Source of the DNA: Vitis vinifera
Lineage: Eukaryota > Streptophyta > Magnoliopsida > Vitales > Vitaceae
Direction of reading: 5' to 3'
Assembly (NCBI RefSeq): GCF_030704535.1
Contig: NC_081812.1
Coordinates: 21,799,501-21,863,500 of the forward strand
Length of the DNA: 64,000 bases
Every line of letters begins with the position of its first letter. Position 1 is the stretch's first letter. This document shows, one piece after another, positions 34,807 through 46,856 of this stretch. The notes under the pieces are model-generated. The model searched no databases and was not told where the DNA came from. It saw only the letters and a program-made list of their open reading frames with translations. The position numbers and the translations under genes were made by a program.

Positions 34807-36261
34807 TCACGACTTAGGAGGTGGTGGTGGAAACACGGATCGGATGTAAGCCATCATGTCCTCATGCTGACTGTCCTGGCGATCAAGCCTCTGGAGGATA
34901 TGCGCAAAGGTAGCCTGCTGCTGATCCATGCGATCCTCAATACTCTGAAATCTCTGCTGCATAGACTGGAATTGCTCGGTGAAGCCTGTCTGATAATGAT
35001 CCATGCGATCCTCCATAGAGTGGAATCGCATATCCTTGACAATTGCTAGCTCCTCAATCCGAGCGCCCAGTGAGCTGATCTGAGCACCTAAATCAATCCA
35101 AGCCTGACTAGGTCCGTATGGAGCTTTATGAGGTGATGTTTGCGCCAGAGGTGGATCAGTGAATGATGGCTGCGAAGATGTTCCGGCTGTGTGCATTGCC
35201 TCAAATGTCATCCCCCCTGATACCGTCGACCGCAACTGGCAGCCCTCGGACTGCTGTGCAGGTATTTCAACCTCAGTCTGTGTATGCTCATAATCTCTCT
35301 GAGGGGCAACCCCACCCTCCATCTCCCCAATCTCCGCCTCCTCCTCAACGGCAGGCTGTGGTACTGGTCGCTCCACTTTCCTAATCCATGCTCCTTCAGG
35401 CCCCTTCTCAAACTTCATACGGGCCAACGATTGCTCATCATATGTGTCATAACTACTTGGGGCCTCAAAGTCCTGCTCCTTGCTCAAATCAACCCCCGCA
35501 TCCTTGAATACTCGTGTCAGAAAACGGCCATAGGGGAGAACACGTGTGGAGCTCTCGCAGCATGCAAGCATGTGCATCATCATCACATATCCAACGTCAA
35601 TCCGTCTCCCCCTCATAATCGAATCAATGATAAATGCCTCCAGATATGATACCTCATCTCGGTGGCCGCCTCGTGGCAAGAGAATGTATAGGATCATGTG
35701 GTGAAGGATGCGAGATCTAACTGTCAGGCTATGTGCTGATGGTTTGCCCATCCCCCGTGCATCAGCAAGGCCGCACATCCTCTGTATCGCCTCTGTAGGC
35801 TCGAAACCCGCCACAGTGGGCCAACCCTTAGACTCATATACCCTGAGTCCGACTGGAGCGATGTCTAAAATGCGGCATATGCTCTCCGGGTCAAGCTTGA
35901 TCTGCACACCTCTAACGGTCGAAACAATCGGCCCTCCGTGTCCATATGTCACTCGTGAATAGAATGCCCTCACTAATGTCGGAAATATCGGCTCGGAAAT
36001 AGTGACTAATGGCAGCCACCCCATACGTGCGAATAGTCCCTCAAAGTCGAAATGCTGTAGTTGGGAGAAATTAATATTTCTCCCTGGAACAACCTTCCTG
36101 TGGGAAAACTTCTGCTTGTACCTTTGATATTCCTCCATTGAAGTGAAAAGACCGGTGTCAAACCTTGCCTTTCGGCGGGCCTCCGCCTCACCGGGCTGAG
36201 ATGGCTCAGCAGGGCGCTTGCCCTGTGCCCTAGAGGCAGCCGTATCTCTCCTAGGCGGCAT
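34807..36261 (-). CDS. Putative plant transposon protein (PF20167-like), 484 residues
   Basis: An open frame starting MPPRRDTAASRAQGKRPAEP, a basic, proline-rich N-terminus. A globular region at about 45-290 includes FEGLFARMGWLPLV, FYSRVTYGHGGPIVSTVRG, LDPESICRILDIAPVG and MMMHMLACCES. That pattern matches what I recall of the plant-specific 'putative plant transposon protein' family. The C-terminal third has an acidic linker and then a coiled-coil-like stretch with the repeats MEDRMDHYQTGF and IEDRMDQQQATF. The biochemical role is unknown. The frame is uninterrupted and the GC content is higher than the surroundings, so it looks whole. It may belong to a retroelement-type or other element nested in the MULE. 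Confidence 0.6.
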   Translation of the reverse strand: MPPRRDTAASRAQGKRPAEPSQPGEAEARRKARFDTGLFTSMEEYQRYKQKFSHRKVVPGRNINFSQLQHFDFEGLFARMGWLPLVTISEPIFPTLVRAFYSRVTYGHGGPIVSTVRGVQIKLDPESICRILDIAPVGLRVYESKGWPTVAGFEPTEAIQRMCGLADARGMGKPSAHSLTVRSRILHHMILYILLPRGGHRDEVSYLEAFIIDSIMRGRRIDVGYVMMMHMLACCESSTRVLPYGRFLTRVFKDAGVDLSKEQDFEAPSSYDTYDEQSLARMKFEKGPEGAWIRKVERPVPQPAVEEEAEIGEMEGGVAPQRDYEHTQTEVEIPAQQSEGCQLRSTVSGGMTFEAMHTAGTSSQPSFTDPPLAQTSPHKAPYGPSQAWIDLGAQISSLGARIEELAIVKDMRFHSMEDRMDHYQTGFTEQFQSMQQRFQSIEDRMDQQQATFAHILQRLDRQDSQHEDMMAYIRSVFPPPPPKS

Positions 36262-36758
36262 GAGAGAGTGAAACTGAATGGGACGACGGTGGTAGAGAAA
36301 TAGAGGAGCAGCTCAAAGTGATAACAAACCGAAGCAAAGGAGATTGGCGCGCTGGAACAGGTGAGAAACCGCCTTTGACGCGCGCTGATCAAGGACCCCT
36401 TCCAATACACACGGCCGACCTCCCAAATATCATTCCACACCCTTCAAAACCCACTCCGAAGCCATGAAATAGCTGCAATGCCGTTCAAAGTAGGTTTCCC
36501 ACCAAGCTGAATACCCAAAACCCTTGAAGGCTGACAATGTCAAAATGCCGCACGGGGGGTATTTCAAAAGACAACCCCACGAATGCCTCGCTCGCTCCAC
36601 TCGCGGTTGACCCCCTCTGTAAGTAAGAAGCCGAACAGTCGCTTTGGCTTGGAAAGTGTTAGAGTTGCTTTGACTCTTACAATTCCGAGACTCTATAACA
36701 ATGATATGAAATTGAATTTTCATTTATAATTGATTTAAATTGAATACCTATGACTGCA

Positions 36759-36761
<3 letters not shown>
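36262..36761 (-). other. Leader region upstream of the PF20167-like ORF
   Basis: About 450 bp of GC-richer DNA precedes the ORF and then changes abruptly to AT-rich sequence near 36720. The alternative frames across it overlap the ORF start and are not separate genes. Confidence 0.4.

Positions 36762-36846
<85 letters not shown>
36762..36846. repeat. (TA)n microsatellite, about 85 bp
   Basis: Uninterrupted dinucleotide repeat. A shorter one is at about 37210-37252. Confidence 0.97.
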
Positions 36847-36848
<2 letters not shown>

Positions 36849-37714
36849 TGATAATTTAAATTTATAAATAAATAATTAAATAATTTAAGGAAATTTCATA
36901 TTGAGATATAAAGTTTTCTTAAATTGTTGGAATAGTAGAAGATAATTACATTTTGTAAATTAAACTAGATAAAATAAAAAATTATTGGAAATTTGTTTTT
37001 ATTTTTTTATTCTTTTGGGGTTGGCTTAATGTTTATTTTCTATTTTAAATCTTATTATTGAATATAATAATATTGATTTAATGGATATTTTGTTTTTATT
37101 CTTAAAAAATAACATTTACGACTCCTAAATTTTTAAAAGTAATTAACATGTTACAAACTAAATTGTAAATAACCATTTTAGGATCTTAGACTAACTTAAT
37201 ATTTAGTTTTTAATCAATTACAAAATATGATATATATATATATATATATATATTTTGTGTACAATTTATCTACATACCCTTTTTTTTTTCATGAAATTTC
37301 GGGATAAAATGACATATTTTGACATTTGGAGATGGTAAATTATTGATATTGTTAAAGTAAAACTTAAAGGTTTAAATCCAAATATAATTGAATAGATTTT
37401 ATTATTTTAAAAAATATACATGAAATAAAATAAAAGTGTTTCATAAATTTTGCTAAATATATAAAGTCTATTTGGTAACTATTTTCAAAAACAATTACGA
37501 GAAATTACTTTTGAAAACTAATCTAAGATGTTTTGTAAAACAAGGTCAATTTAAGAACCAAAAATATTTTTAATATTTTTAAATATGATTTAAAAATAAT
37601 TTGTATGTTTAATGTTTTATTTTTAAAAATAGCTAACCTTTTTTCTCTAGCTATTATATGTTTTATCAATAATTACAGACAAAACATCAATTTTTTCATA
37701 GCAAAAACAATGTC
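36847..37714. other. AT-rich MULE interior
   Basis: No gene or clear repeat is seen except a TA run near 37212-37252. Confidence 0.5.
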
Positions 37715-38172
37715 AACATATGTTCGACCGGTCGAAGACATGCGCGATATGTGAAACGACCGGTCGACCGGCCATCTTCAACCGGTCGACCCCCGGTCGC
37801 AAGACAACATTTCATTTTCTCTCTCTCCCAGTAGCTGTGTGTGACCGGTTGAGTAATCATATCGTCCGGTCGATTTGAGGTCGATCATAGGTCGAGGTAC
37901 CGGTCGAGTGCAGTTTCGACACTCTCTCTCTCCCAGTGGCTGGTTGGTACCGTGGTCAACCGGTCGATATCCGGTCGAATACCGGTCGGAACTATTTTTT
38001 ACATTCTCTCTCTCCCAGTGGCTGTATGTGACCGGTTGAGGATGGTGGCTTCCCGGTCGTGTGTACACCATTGACCGGTCGTTACCCGGTCGAATACTTG
38101 TCGAGGGTTTAGTAACCGGTCGACCGGATTTGTTTCCCCAGTCGTAAACCCAGTCGATACCCGACCGCGACA
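37715..38172. repeat. ACCGGTCGA-rich irregular tandem repeat
   Basis: The motif CTCTCTCTCCCAGTGGCTG recurs three times, spaced about 80-110 bp. Between the copies lie many ACCGGTCGA / CCGGTCGAATACC units. A 131-codon minus-strand frame through it is repeat-derived (GRPVTKPSTS-like) and not a credible gene. Confidence 0.7.
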
Positions 38173-38429
38173 ACTGTTATCTTCTTTTTTTTCAAAATGT
38201 TTTGTATGAAATTTTTCTTGCTGACGTAGTACCCCTCATACAGTGTGTCCTCCAAATGCAAGTTATCAAAGTGAAAATACTTATGTAAGATAGATGGATA
38301 ATTTGTTTTTTATTTGTCAAATAGATAAGCCATAATATTCGCAATACATTGTCATGTGTATGTACTTTTTCCTGTATAATGTACAATCAGCTTTAAAAAT
38401 CCTCGTCACATCCTATTGAAAAGTGTATC

Positions 38430-41400
38430 TCAAACTGCCATGAATCGATGCCGATGCGCATTATGTGATGAAAGCAATAATCTGCCCAGTAGCTTCAATC
38501 TATACTTCTTCATCTTGGCCTGCACTCATTCATGTTTAAAAGACATATAAGGAAAGGTTAAATAAGTTGCCTATGCTATGCAATTTTTATATAAATGATG
38601 GCATAGTGAAAGCCTATATGTACATACCACATCGATCGATTTGGAGAGTCCCCCATTGGACCAGTTGTCCATGAATTTCATAATAAAAACGCCGCAGTCA
38701 TTGCTAACAGAAAGAGTAATTTGTAAGAACTTAAAAAGCGTGAAATGGGGAGTATAAAATTTGGAAAATGCTATGAAATCAAATTAAACTTAATTGTGGT
38801 AAACACTAACTCATTTGGTTGGCATGGTACGTCTGGCATGACAAAACTGTACATGTTCAAGTCTACAGCAACCATTTCTTTCTTGTCGGCAACAAGCATT
38901 AGAACAACTTTGGCCTTAAAGAAGCAAAGTAATTGACATTCAAACTTACAGTATGTTGTACAATGCAACTAATATTAGGGGAGTGGAAGGAACCTTACCA
39001 ATTTTTGTTGTATTCCAGTCATACAACTCCTTTTTCGTCCAGGCCGAGAATCCAGGAGCTGGATTCGCTTATTATGCAAGTCATAGACATAAAGTGTCCA
39101 ATGGTTTTTAAAAAGGACCGGTAAGTAGACCTTCATGATGCCACATACAATGGATTAGCAAATATAATGGGTCAAGGAGATCAGATGATGCCACATAAAA
39201 CATTGGAATGCAAGTCTGACCTGAGTAACATGCTGATACGAACCATCAAAGGCATACATATATGGATCAAAACGCGCAACAATTGCATCGTGCGTCAAAT
39301 ATTTTGCATTGGAACGAATCACCATGTCCTGTATATCAAATGAACGTAGTTAATGCATGGAAACATGTGCAAACGTGTGGACATGTTATCATAACAAGGG
39401 AAATTCAGATGTAGGGGCCATTAAAAGCATTCGTTACAGCTATGTATGGGGAGAGAAATAGTTTTGTCCTTGATTCATCATCGAATTGCAACATTCGGCA
39501 AAATGCATCCACGACCTAAAAGAAGAAATGATTAAAATGTAATCGATATTCAGATTGACTAATGAGATGTTACATCACATTAAAATTAAAAATAATGCAA
39601 ACTAGTGGAAAAATTGAAATATTAACATCATTGCCAATCCAAGAGTCTCCCTGGAAAGACGCGAGGTTGCCTCTGGTTAAACTTGTGTCGTGCATGGAAA
39701 CAAACTCTTCGCTGCCAACAAAACCATATATGTTAGGGTAATACGATTTGTTGCATGTGGAAACACTTGAAATTGGAGTAGTATATGATATAACATGCCT
39801 GGGGTCCAACTCCCCATCAAATACAGTTGCAGCTGCCGCTTTTAGGTCCATCTTTATGGCAGAATGTCGCGTTTGTGCCTGCGCTATGAATGGTGACAAT
39901 ACACTGGGAGCCATCCGACGGACTCTCCGTTGCCTCCCAATGCTATGGGATCGGGCCACAGTCATAGAACGCAAAGGTAAGGGGTCAAGGACGACAACTT
40001 CGTCATCAGCTGTTTGTTTGGAGTATCAACAGATTAGTTAACTGAACCCCAATACAATTTGACATATTTTCTACCACTAATGCAGTAATGAATGTGGCCA
40101 AAATGTTACCAATAATAGGTGGATGGCGAATAGGAGTGTCCGGTACTTGTTCGGTGGAATGGGTTGGCATGTCATATCGGGCAGCGGATGAATCAGGCTC
40201 GGCATCAGGAAACTCATCCGCTGCATAGCCCGAGTGAGCAGCAGTAGGTGAATGTACACTTCTTTTTCTTCGACCATCCAATCTTTGGATCAGACCACGC
40301 ATGATGCCAAGCTGGTGCTGAATGCCTTTTTGATAAGAATTTATTTGGCGTTCAGCTGCGTAGTACTTATCCAAGATTTCCTGTCACATGAGAACGAATT
40401 GGCATAGGCAAATTTAATTTCAAACTACTTAAAAGAAAATTGGTTAGAAGTTATTAACAATATAGCGATGATAACCAAATTGTTATGTGATTCAGATGGA
40501 CTCAATGCATAAAGTAACAAGTAGTTTTAGCATACATTACTACTTGTCGGTCCACTGTCATCCTCGACATGTGTACGGGGCGGTGACGATTCAGCAAACG
40601 CCTGCATTATGAGAACATCAGGCATGTTAAGAACATAGAAACATTGGAGGTATTCACATTGCATGTAAATCAATATATAACAAACTTCATGCCGAATCAA
40701 TGACTACCTCGCCATGTCCAAAACTCCCAAACTCACTTATCTCAGCAGATAAGCGCTCCTTTATCAACTCATCTGACCATGCTGAGAGTAGGGGCGCTGT
40801 CATCGGAACATGAACGGAAGGAATTTTGAATTTCATTACGTAATGGAGCTGCACAATGGAAATAAAGATATGTATAATTCTTACTTGTTGGTACTGATGT
40901 TAAAAAAGTCAAAGTTACCAATTAATGAATGTTAAAGCAGGCCAATACCTGGAGGAAAATAATGCAACCATGAACCCAGACGCTGTTCCCTTGCTTAAAT
41001 CGTCTTATACCCTCCACAAGCTGGTCAACAACAAATTGGCCCCAATTAACATCATTTCTGAAACCATCTTCATGGATGGTATGCCACAAGTTTCGGCATC
41101 CATCAATCCTTGAGGTGGGGGCTAATAGCGTCGCACAAGCGTAGTAAATGAAGCATCTACGGAACTCCTCCCCAATTGGTAAGTTGAGGAGTCTCTCCTC
41201 ACATGTGTTGAGGGTACCGAATGGATGATCAGACGGGGTAGTAGCAATATCTAGAATCCGGCCAGTCGTCGGGAGGCCAAAGACAAGGCCGACATCAGCA
41301 GCTGTCAGATCATACCTTATGTGGGATGTAATCTCAATGCGTTTGTACCCAACATTAAAATGGGCAATCAGCCATGTACAGAGATTATGCCGGATCTCCT

Positions 41401-41530
41401 TGCAATTTAAGTGAAGAAGACCTCCAAATTGAAGGTCTCGAACCACGTCCAATTTCTCAGGAGGGAGCCTGTTGCATAGTTTTAGAAACCGAGAAGATGA
41501 ACAACGTGTGTATAATCTGGTGGACTGCAT
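38430..41530 (-). CDS. ULP1-type cysteine protease of a Kaonashi-like MULE
   Basis: About eleven exons can be followed on the minus strand with GT-AG borders: 41530-40949, 40848-40708, 40601-40536, 40380-40110, 40009-39627, 39515-39438, 39328-39221, 39130-38999, 38914-38811, 38703-38628 and 38519-38430. The N-terminus (RFLKLCNRLPPEKL, DLQFGGLLHLNCKEIRHNLC, VGLVFGLPTTG) is the domain usual in plant ULP-containing transposon proteins. The C-terminus is a C48 peptidase: WIGND/VVDAFCRMLQF, KNHWTLYVYD (catalytic His), the Asp in IQLLDSRPG, the oxyanion Gln in PCQPN, and NDCGVFIMKFMD (catalytic Cys). All catalytic positions are kept. The family cleaves SUMO or SUMO-like conjugates; its use to the element is unknown. 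The true start may lie upstream, because 41525 is also a plausible splice acceptor. Confidence 0.88.
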
Positions 41531-42611
41531 TGAAATGGTTGGAGGTCATTAGTAGTTTACAAATGAATTTTATATATGAAAAAATTAACATCAATAGGAA
41601 TACGTAAGCGTTGTGAATAAAGCAATAAAATTGAATGAACAAACAAACATATTCATGTGGGATCATAATTTACGATTGGATGTTTATGTTATTCAATCTT
41701 TAACATCAAAAACAACTATAGGTCGTAAGTTGGGAAAAATATGAAGTATCCGAAATAACTTATCAATATTTAAAAAGAAGAAAGAATGCATCACCTCCGT
41801 AGTGGCCATAGAAGAATGAAATGATTGTTGTAAGATTCAACCTTGGAAGAACGGGCACCTGGAAATGCATGTTATAGCAGTTAATGATGACGTGGAGGAA
41901 CTAATAATAAAGGGAAAGGTCAATTGACTATTTGGACAATTAATCTTTTTGATTAATTTGGTAATGGTGTTCCATAATCATAGTTGTAAGGGAAAAATAA
42001 ATGAAATACATAACAATATGACATTTTACGAAAACGCGTAGAGTTTGGAAGGAAACACGTGTATGATCGATTATCCAACCAGCAACCAGATAAATTACTA
42101 GATAATAACCATATGGACAACGTGTGTAACAAGTATATCTAATTGAGGACAAATTGAAAGACAATTTTTATGACGTCTTAGAAATTGATGGCACATTAAA
42201 ATAGGTGCAAGCAGAAGATAATGTGATAAGAGGACTAATTCACAACTTGGAAATAAATAAAGGGGTAGTCTCGCTTTATTGAAAAAATAAATTTTGTCAC
42301 CCCAATACGTAAAATAATGTAACAGAAATTGTCATCCTTAATGAGGCTCCAAATAATAAATGCTCGATAATGTAGAGACAGAGATGGAATTAAATAACAA
42401 CTAAAAAGAAACCACATTCAAAGTGCACTTTCAATTAAGTTGGTTATTGAAAGCAACTCTAAATAAGAAAAATTCCAAAATAGTGCATCGTGCCTATAAA
42501 TAGGGCAATACAGAACAACGAGAGTCAACAACCCCATACCATATACCATACAACAGCATGTATGGAATGATACAAAATGAGGAAATTGTACAACCAAATA
42601 AAATGCAAATG
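41531..42611. other. Spacer between MULE transposase and ULP1 genes
   Basis: About 1.1 kb. It may hold additional 5' exons of the protease gene: a GT donor follows TGGCCACTACGGAG near 41800, on the minus strand. Otherwise I see no feature. Confidence 0.4.
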
Positions 42612-44943
42612 TCACGGCAATGGATTATTACATTTAGAGCGGTTGTGACCTATTCCATTGCATCGAGAGCAATGAATTGCTCTCTTATGACAAAACTGTG
42701 ATTCAATGCGCAATCGTCGGGGTCTTCCTGGAGGGCGTCTCACATGAGGGGGTTGGCAAGCAGGAAAGGAGTTGCCCGCGCAATCTATAACATATCCTCG
42801 ATCGTCACAAAGTTTCGGCATATTGTGTGTTGGTAATGGTTGAAACTGACCCGAGTAAATCAAATCTTGCATGGAGACATGAAAACATGGGTCAATATAG
42901 TCATACACGTCGTGTCTCAGTGTGCGGATGACAGCACATACGTGTGCACATGGCAAACCGGACATTTGCCATGTCATGCAAGTACACGTCCGTTGATTCA
43001 TATCGACAACCAAATAAACTTCTCCAGTAAACACCTTAAACGTCCCTCCCAAATAGGGTAGCACACTAATCGGACCAGACCTCATGATATTTGACATTAA
43101 CTTCTCTTCAGTTTTCGGTCCAACCACGCTCTTCCACTTTTGTGTATCACGCATATGGCTGTCCAACATGGCTACAAGTTTATCCATGTGCATTAACAAT
43201 AAAGTATAAATTGTTTGGTGACGCTCTTCTCTTAACCACGCATTGAACGCCTCTGCAATGTTAGTTGTCATTTTGTCCCAGCGCTTTTTAAGAAACTTTG
43301 ACATTGCCCAATGTTCGGGATTGTTTTCCGCAACCCATTTTGCTAGGTTCTCATTGAAGCGCACAAGTTTTTCAAATGCCTCATTGTAGTCTATTTCCAA
43401 CCTAGCATACGCAATGCTGTCCAAAAGTAGCAAAGCATCTTCTTTTCCTTTCTTTCCTCGAATCGTTTGCTTATTGAAGAAGCTAGAAAAGTTTTCCTTC
43501 ACATGTCGATAACAATACGCATGATTTCCTGTCCCAAACAACTCGGAAACACTACGCAAGATTCCCTGATGTCTATCTGATATAATAACAACTTCTTTAC
43601 CATCTAATACCCCCTTTAATTTATCCAAAAACCAATACCAGTCCTCATAATTTTCTGAACTTACCACACCAAGGGCCAGAGGGAACATTCCATCATCTGC
43701 ATCATATGCAATGGCAGACAAAAGAGCTCCCTTATATGGACCGCTTAGGTGGCACGAATCAATAGCCAATACAGGTCGACACCCCATGATGAACCCTTGA
43801 ATTGAAAATGCATGGGCAATGAACAATTGCATGAAGTGACCTTCTTGGGAAGTGTACTCCGCAATTGTGCCCGGGTTTATTTCTCTTAGCCTATGGCATA
43901 ACCAAGGGAGAAACGTGTAAGAGTCGCGTGGTACTCCATATATGCGCTCTTTTGCCTTCTCTTTAAGGTGCCATGCTTGGTTATATGTCAATTGAACCCC
44001 ATGATCACGTTCAAAATCCTTACAGATTTGACGAGGAAGATAGTCTGGAGTGGTTCTAAACACATCTTCAACAACAACCGCACCTCTCTTTGAAGAAACC
44101 TTCACCTTAGATGAACACTCATCCTGAGCTATATGTTTATGATTCACTTGGTAAGTATGAACTCGCAAGATGACATTTCCCTCGACAGCGTGAGCTGTTA
44201 TCTTCCAAGGACAACCATCAACCGAACACTTGACAGACATATGCGTAGGGGAATTTTTCGTGTACTTGTATTCAAACCTTCCACCTAATGACATCTGGTA
44301 AATTGCATTGCGAAACTCCTCGGCATTTTTAAATGTATGTCCCGACCCTAATATTGCCTCACGAAAACGAATCGATTCCAAAGGGATGTACTCAGTATCT
44401 GCAGCACGCGACGCAAAACCTCTTGATAGCATCATAGTGTTACGAATTGGATCGCATGATGCATTAGAGGACGGGAACGTGATAGGTGGATCTCTGCATT
44501 GACATATATTAACATAATTAGACTACGTGATGTGTAAAATTGATATTCACAATTTTTTAAATAAACATTGATGTTAAAGTCCATTACCGAAATGCCAACT
44601 GTGAATTCGGGATATTTGCTTCAATGGCTTCCACAGAGGGTAAGTCTACTAGGTATACATTTGCAAAGTCATCACTATGGGAAACCACGTTATCCAAATC
44701 ATCCTCATCTTCTAAATCTTGGATGACTCTGGGATTGAACTTCAACGTGTAGTGCATCTTCATCACGTCAAGGGAAATGTCAAATTTCTCCATGATTTTT
44801 TTGGTGAAATCTTCAAATGCCATTCCTTTATATATGTGAATACCTTTGCTTCTTCCACCCAAGTATTCCCATTGCCCATCATTTTTTTGGACAAGTTTGC
44901 CACCCACAAAAATGTAACAATATATCCTATTAGTTGCGTCCAT
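42612..44943 (-). CDS. MuDR-type MULE transposase, two exons, 745 residues, complete
   Basis: Exon 1 (44943-44588) starts MDATNRIYCYIFVGG and carries a PB1-like N-terminal domain with an acidic DLEDEDDLDNV stretch. Exon 2 (44493-42612) joins in frame across a short GT-AG intron (TTTCG/GTAATG to GCAG/AGATCC). Then come a MuDR DNA-binding region (FKNAEEFRNAIYQMSL, CSVDGCPWKITA) and the DDE core, with Asp in VLAIDSCHL, Asp in VVIISDRHQG and Glu in NIAEAFNAW. A SWIM zinc finger (RTCTCMTWQMSGLPCAHVCA), a basic GRPRRLRI patch and a CCHC knuckle (CSRCNGIGHNRSKC) follow. No stop or frameshift interrupts it. It would cut and join the element ends in the nucleus. It lies nearest the right terminal repeat and in the same direction as the protease gene. 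Confidence 0.95.
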
Positions 44944-46856
44944 TAACCTATACAAACATAGCACAAATATCATATTATAGATCAAACAATTATGCATATT
45001 ATAGAAAATGGCCTTCATATTTTCTCTCATTTGGCCTTTTGCTTTCAAGTTCAGACTATTACTAGTCGTCATGTCCAGATTATCACGCATCATTTATGCA
45101 TATACTTTTCCAAATGTTACTTCACTTATTCTATTTTTCACTGGTTGGTCGACTCTTCCTCTGTTTTTTGCAGATTGCTATGACCCTCTAGATCCCAATA
45201 GGAACATCACAATTACTTTTCAGACTTATAAATGGACACATCATGCCAATGTCATTAGTGTTTTGGCTCATACTCAATAGACAACTTCAAATTTAACTTA
45301 ATTTCAATTTGCTTCAATTGTATGCTGAAAATAATATTGCATTTGCTGCATTTGATATTTAGCAATTGTGAATAGTAAACATGGAAAGAGGTATTTGGCC
45401 ACTACAATGATTGTTGGAAACCATTCTGGATTTCAACGAGAAATCCCTTAATTGGTTTCTTATGTATTGACTCCCTTAATATTGGATTTCAAAAATAGAA
45501 TTAAGACTCATTAAACTGCCTTTGAACTGATCTGTTTCTTTATTTCGCATTTATATTCATGTTAGCTACAGATTTCATGAAGTTCGAAATGATAATCTAT
45601 CTACACATACTAGGTATCCCACAATATCTCATACTAGAGGGTTCAAAGAACTTGGGTTTTTTTCGAAAATAGGTAACAGGCGAACTAGCGAACTCAACTA
45701 GATTGCCGCACGAGGAAGTAAATATAATGCTCAATGATATAATTTGAACGAAAGGACAAAAAATATGTTTGCAAAAGAGAATCTATTTGCATTTACTTAT
45801 GATATATTAGAATAAAATTGCACCTATCAAACTAACTTTTCAATTCAATATGCAATGCTAAACCAAACAAACATAACTGAACCAAGTAAAATGCATGGAA
45901 AATCAAAATATATTTTTATGTCATCTTCAGCATCACAATTATCATGAATGGCAATCGAGGGTTCTCATATTCATGGACAAACAAGTGAATCATGGTGACA
46001 TCACAGTTTAATAAAAAGAAGTGATTTTTCCATGTCAAGGCTATCAATCATGTAAATCGAACACAAACATAATTATCTAAATAATAACTTTTTTCATACC
46101 ACAACATGCATATGCAATTAGCCCATGCGGATCCTCACTATTTCAAACTGTGAGCCATGTCTTAAAAAGACCATAACCCACGCCATGTCTTAGAGCCAGT
46201 TACGGGGTTTAAGCTTTAATCTTAAAATAAAATACTACTTTACCTGATGGTCAGAGAAGCTCCCTCCTCAATGCTCAGCACGGGACGACACCCACGGTGG
46301 GGATTAATGGCACACTGAAATCGCCAGATAAATTTGGGCAATGTATTTGGGCTGAAATGAATTGGTCGGGATAGCCGAAATGAAGCATAAACTGAAATTG
46401 TTGAACCTACTAACCTCAACTCTCAACTACTTCGCCACGGAACCCAAATCCGGTGGTGATCGTCGACAACAATGGATTCACAGAGGTGAAAAACTCCACC
46501 GTCTACACCTAAAATCGGATGGCCGGGAAACTCCACATGAAGATAGGATTAGGGCATTCTTTGGGCGGAAACGAGGGAACACTCAGGAATGTGAAAACGC
46601 CTCTCAATTTTGGGGAAAACGAACTGGAAATCCAACGTCGATTTTGTTTTTAATCGGATGGTCGGCAAACTCCAGATGAAGAGAGGATTAGGGCATTCTT
46701 TGGGCGGGAACCAGGCAAACACTCAGGAATGTGAAAACGCCTATCCAACGTGGATTTTGTTTTTTTTTTTTCATTAGCCAGCCAAAGGGCATTTTCGGCA
46801 TATTATAAATTGTATAGCCTTCTTATCAATTTTGAGACTTTGACTGGGTGTTGGGC
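44944..46856 (-). promoter_or_regulatory. Upstream region of the MULE transposase
   Basis: About 1.9 kb between the transposase start and the right terminal repeat. No credible gene is seen. The 105-codon plus-strand frame at 46362-46679 lies across a tandem repeat and is likely spurious. This is the expected place of the transposase promoter and 5' untranslated exon(s), but I could not place a start site. Confidence 0.4.
46513..46745. repeat. Subterminal tandem duplication, period about 139 bp
   Basis: The string ATCGGATGGYCGGSAAACTC, then GGATTAGGGCATTCTTTGGG and CACTCAGGAATGTGAAAACG, occurs at 46514 and again at 46653. It sits just inside the right end of the MULE, where MULEs often have subterminal repeats. 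Confidence 0.8.

Noticed and set aside
36006-36440. Minus-strand ORF of 144 codons overlapping the PF20167-like ORF
   Set aside because: It is an alternative frame over the leader and 5' part of the better supported ORF.
37778-38173. 131-codon minus-strand ORF
   Set aside because: It runs through the irregular ACCGGTCGA tandem repeat and has a repeat-derived composition.
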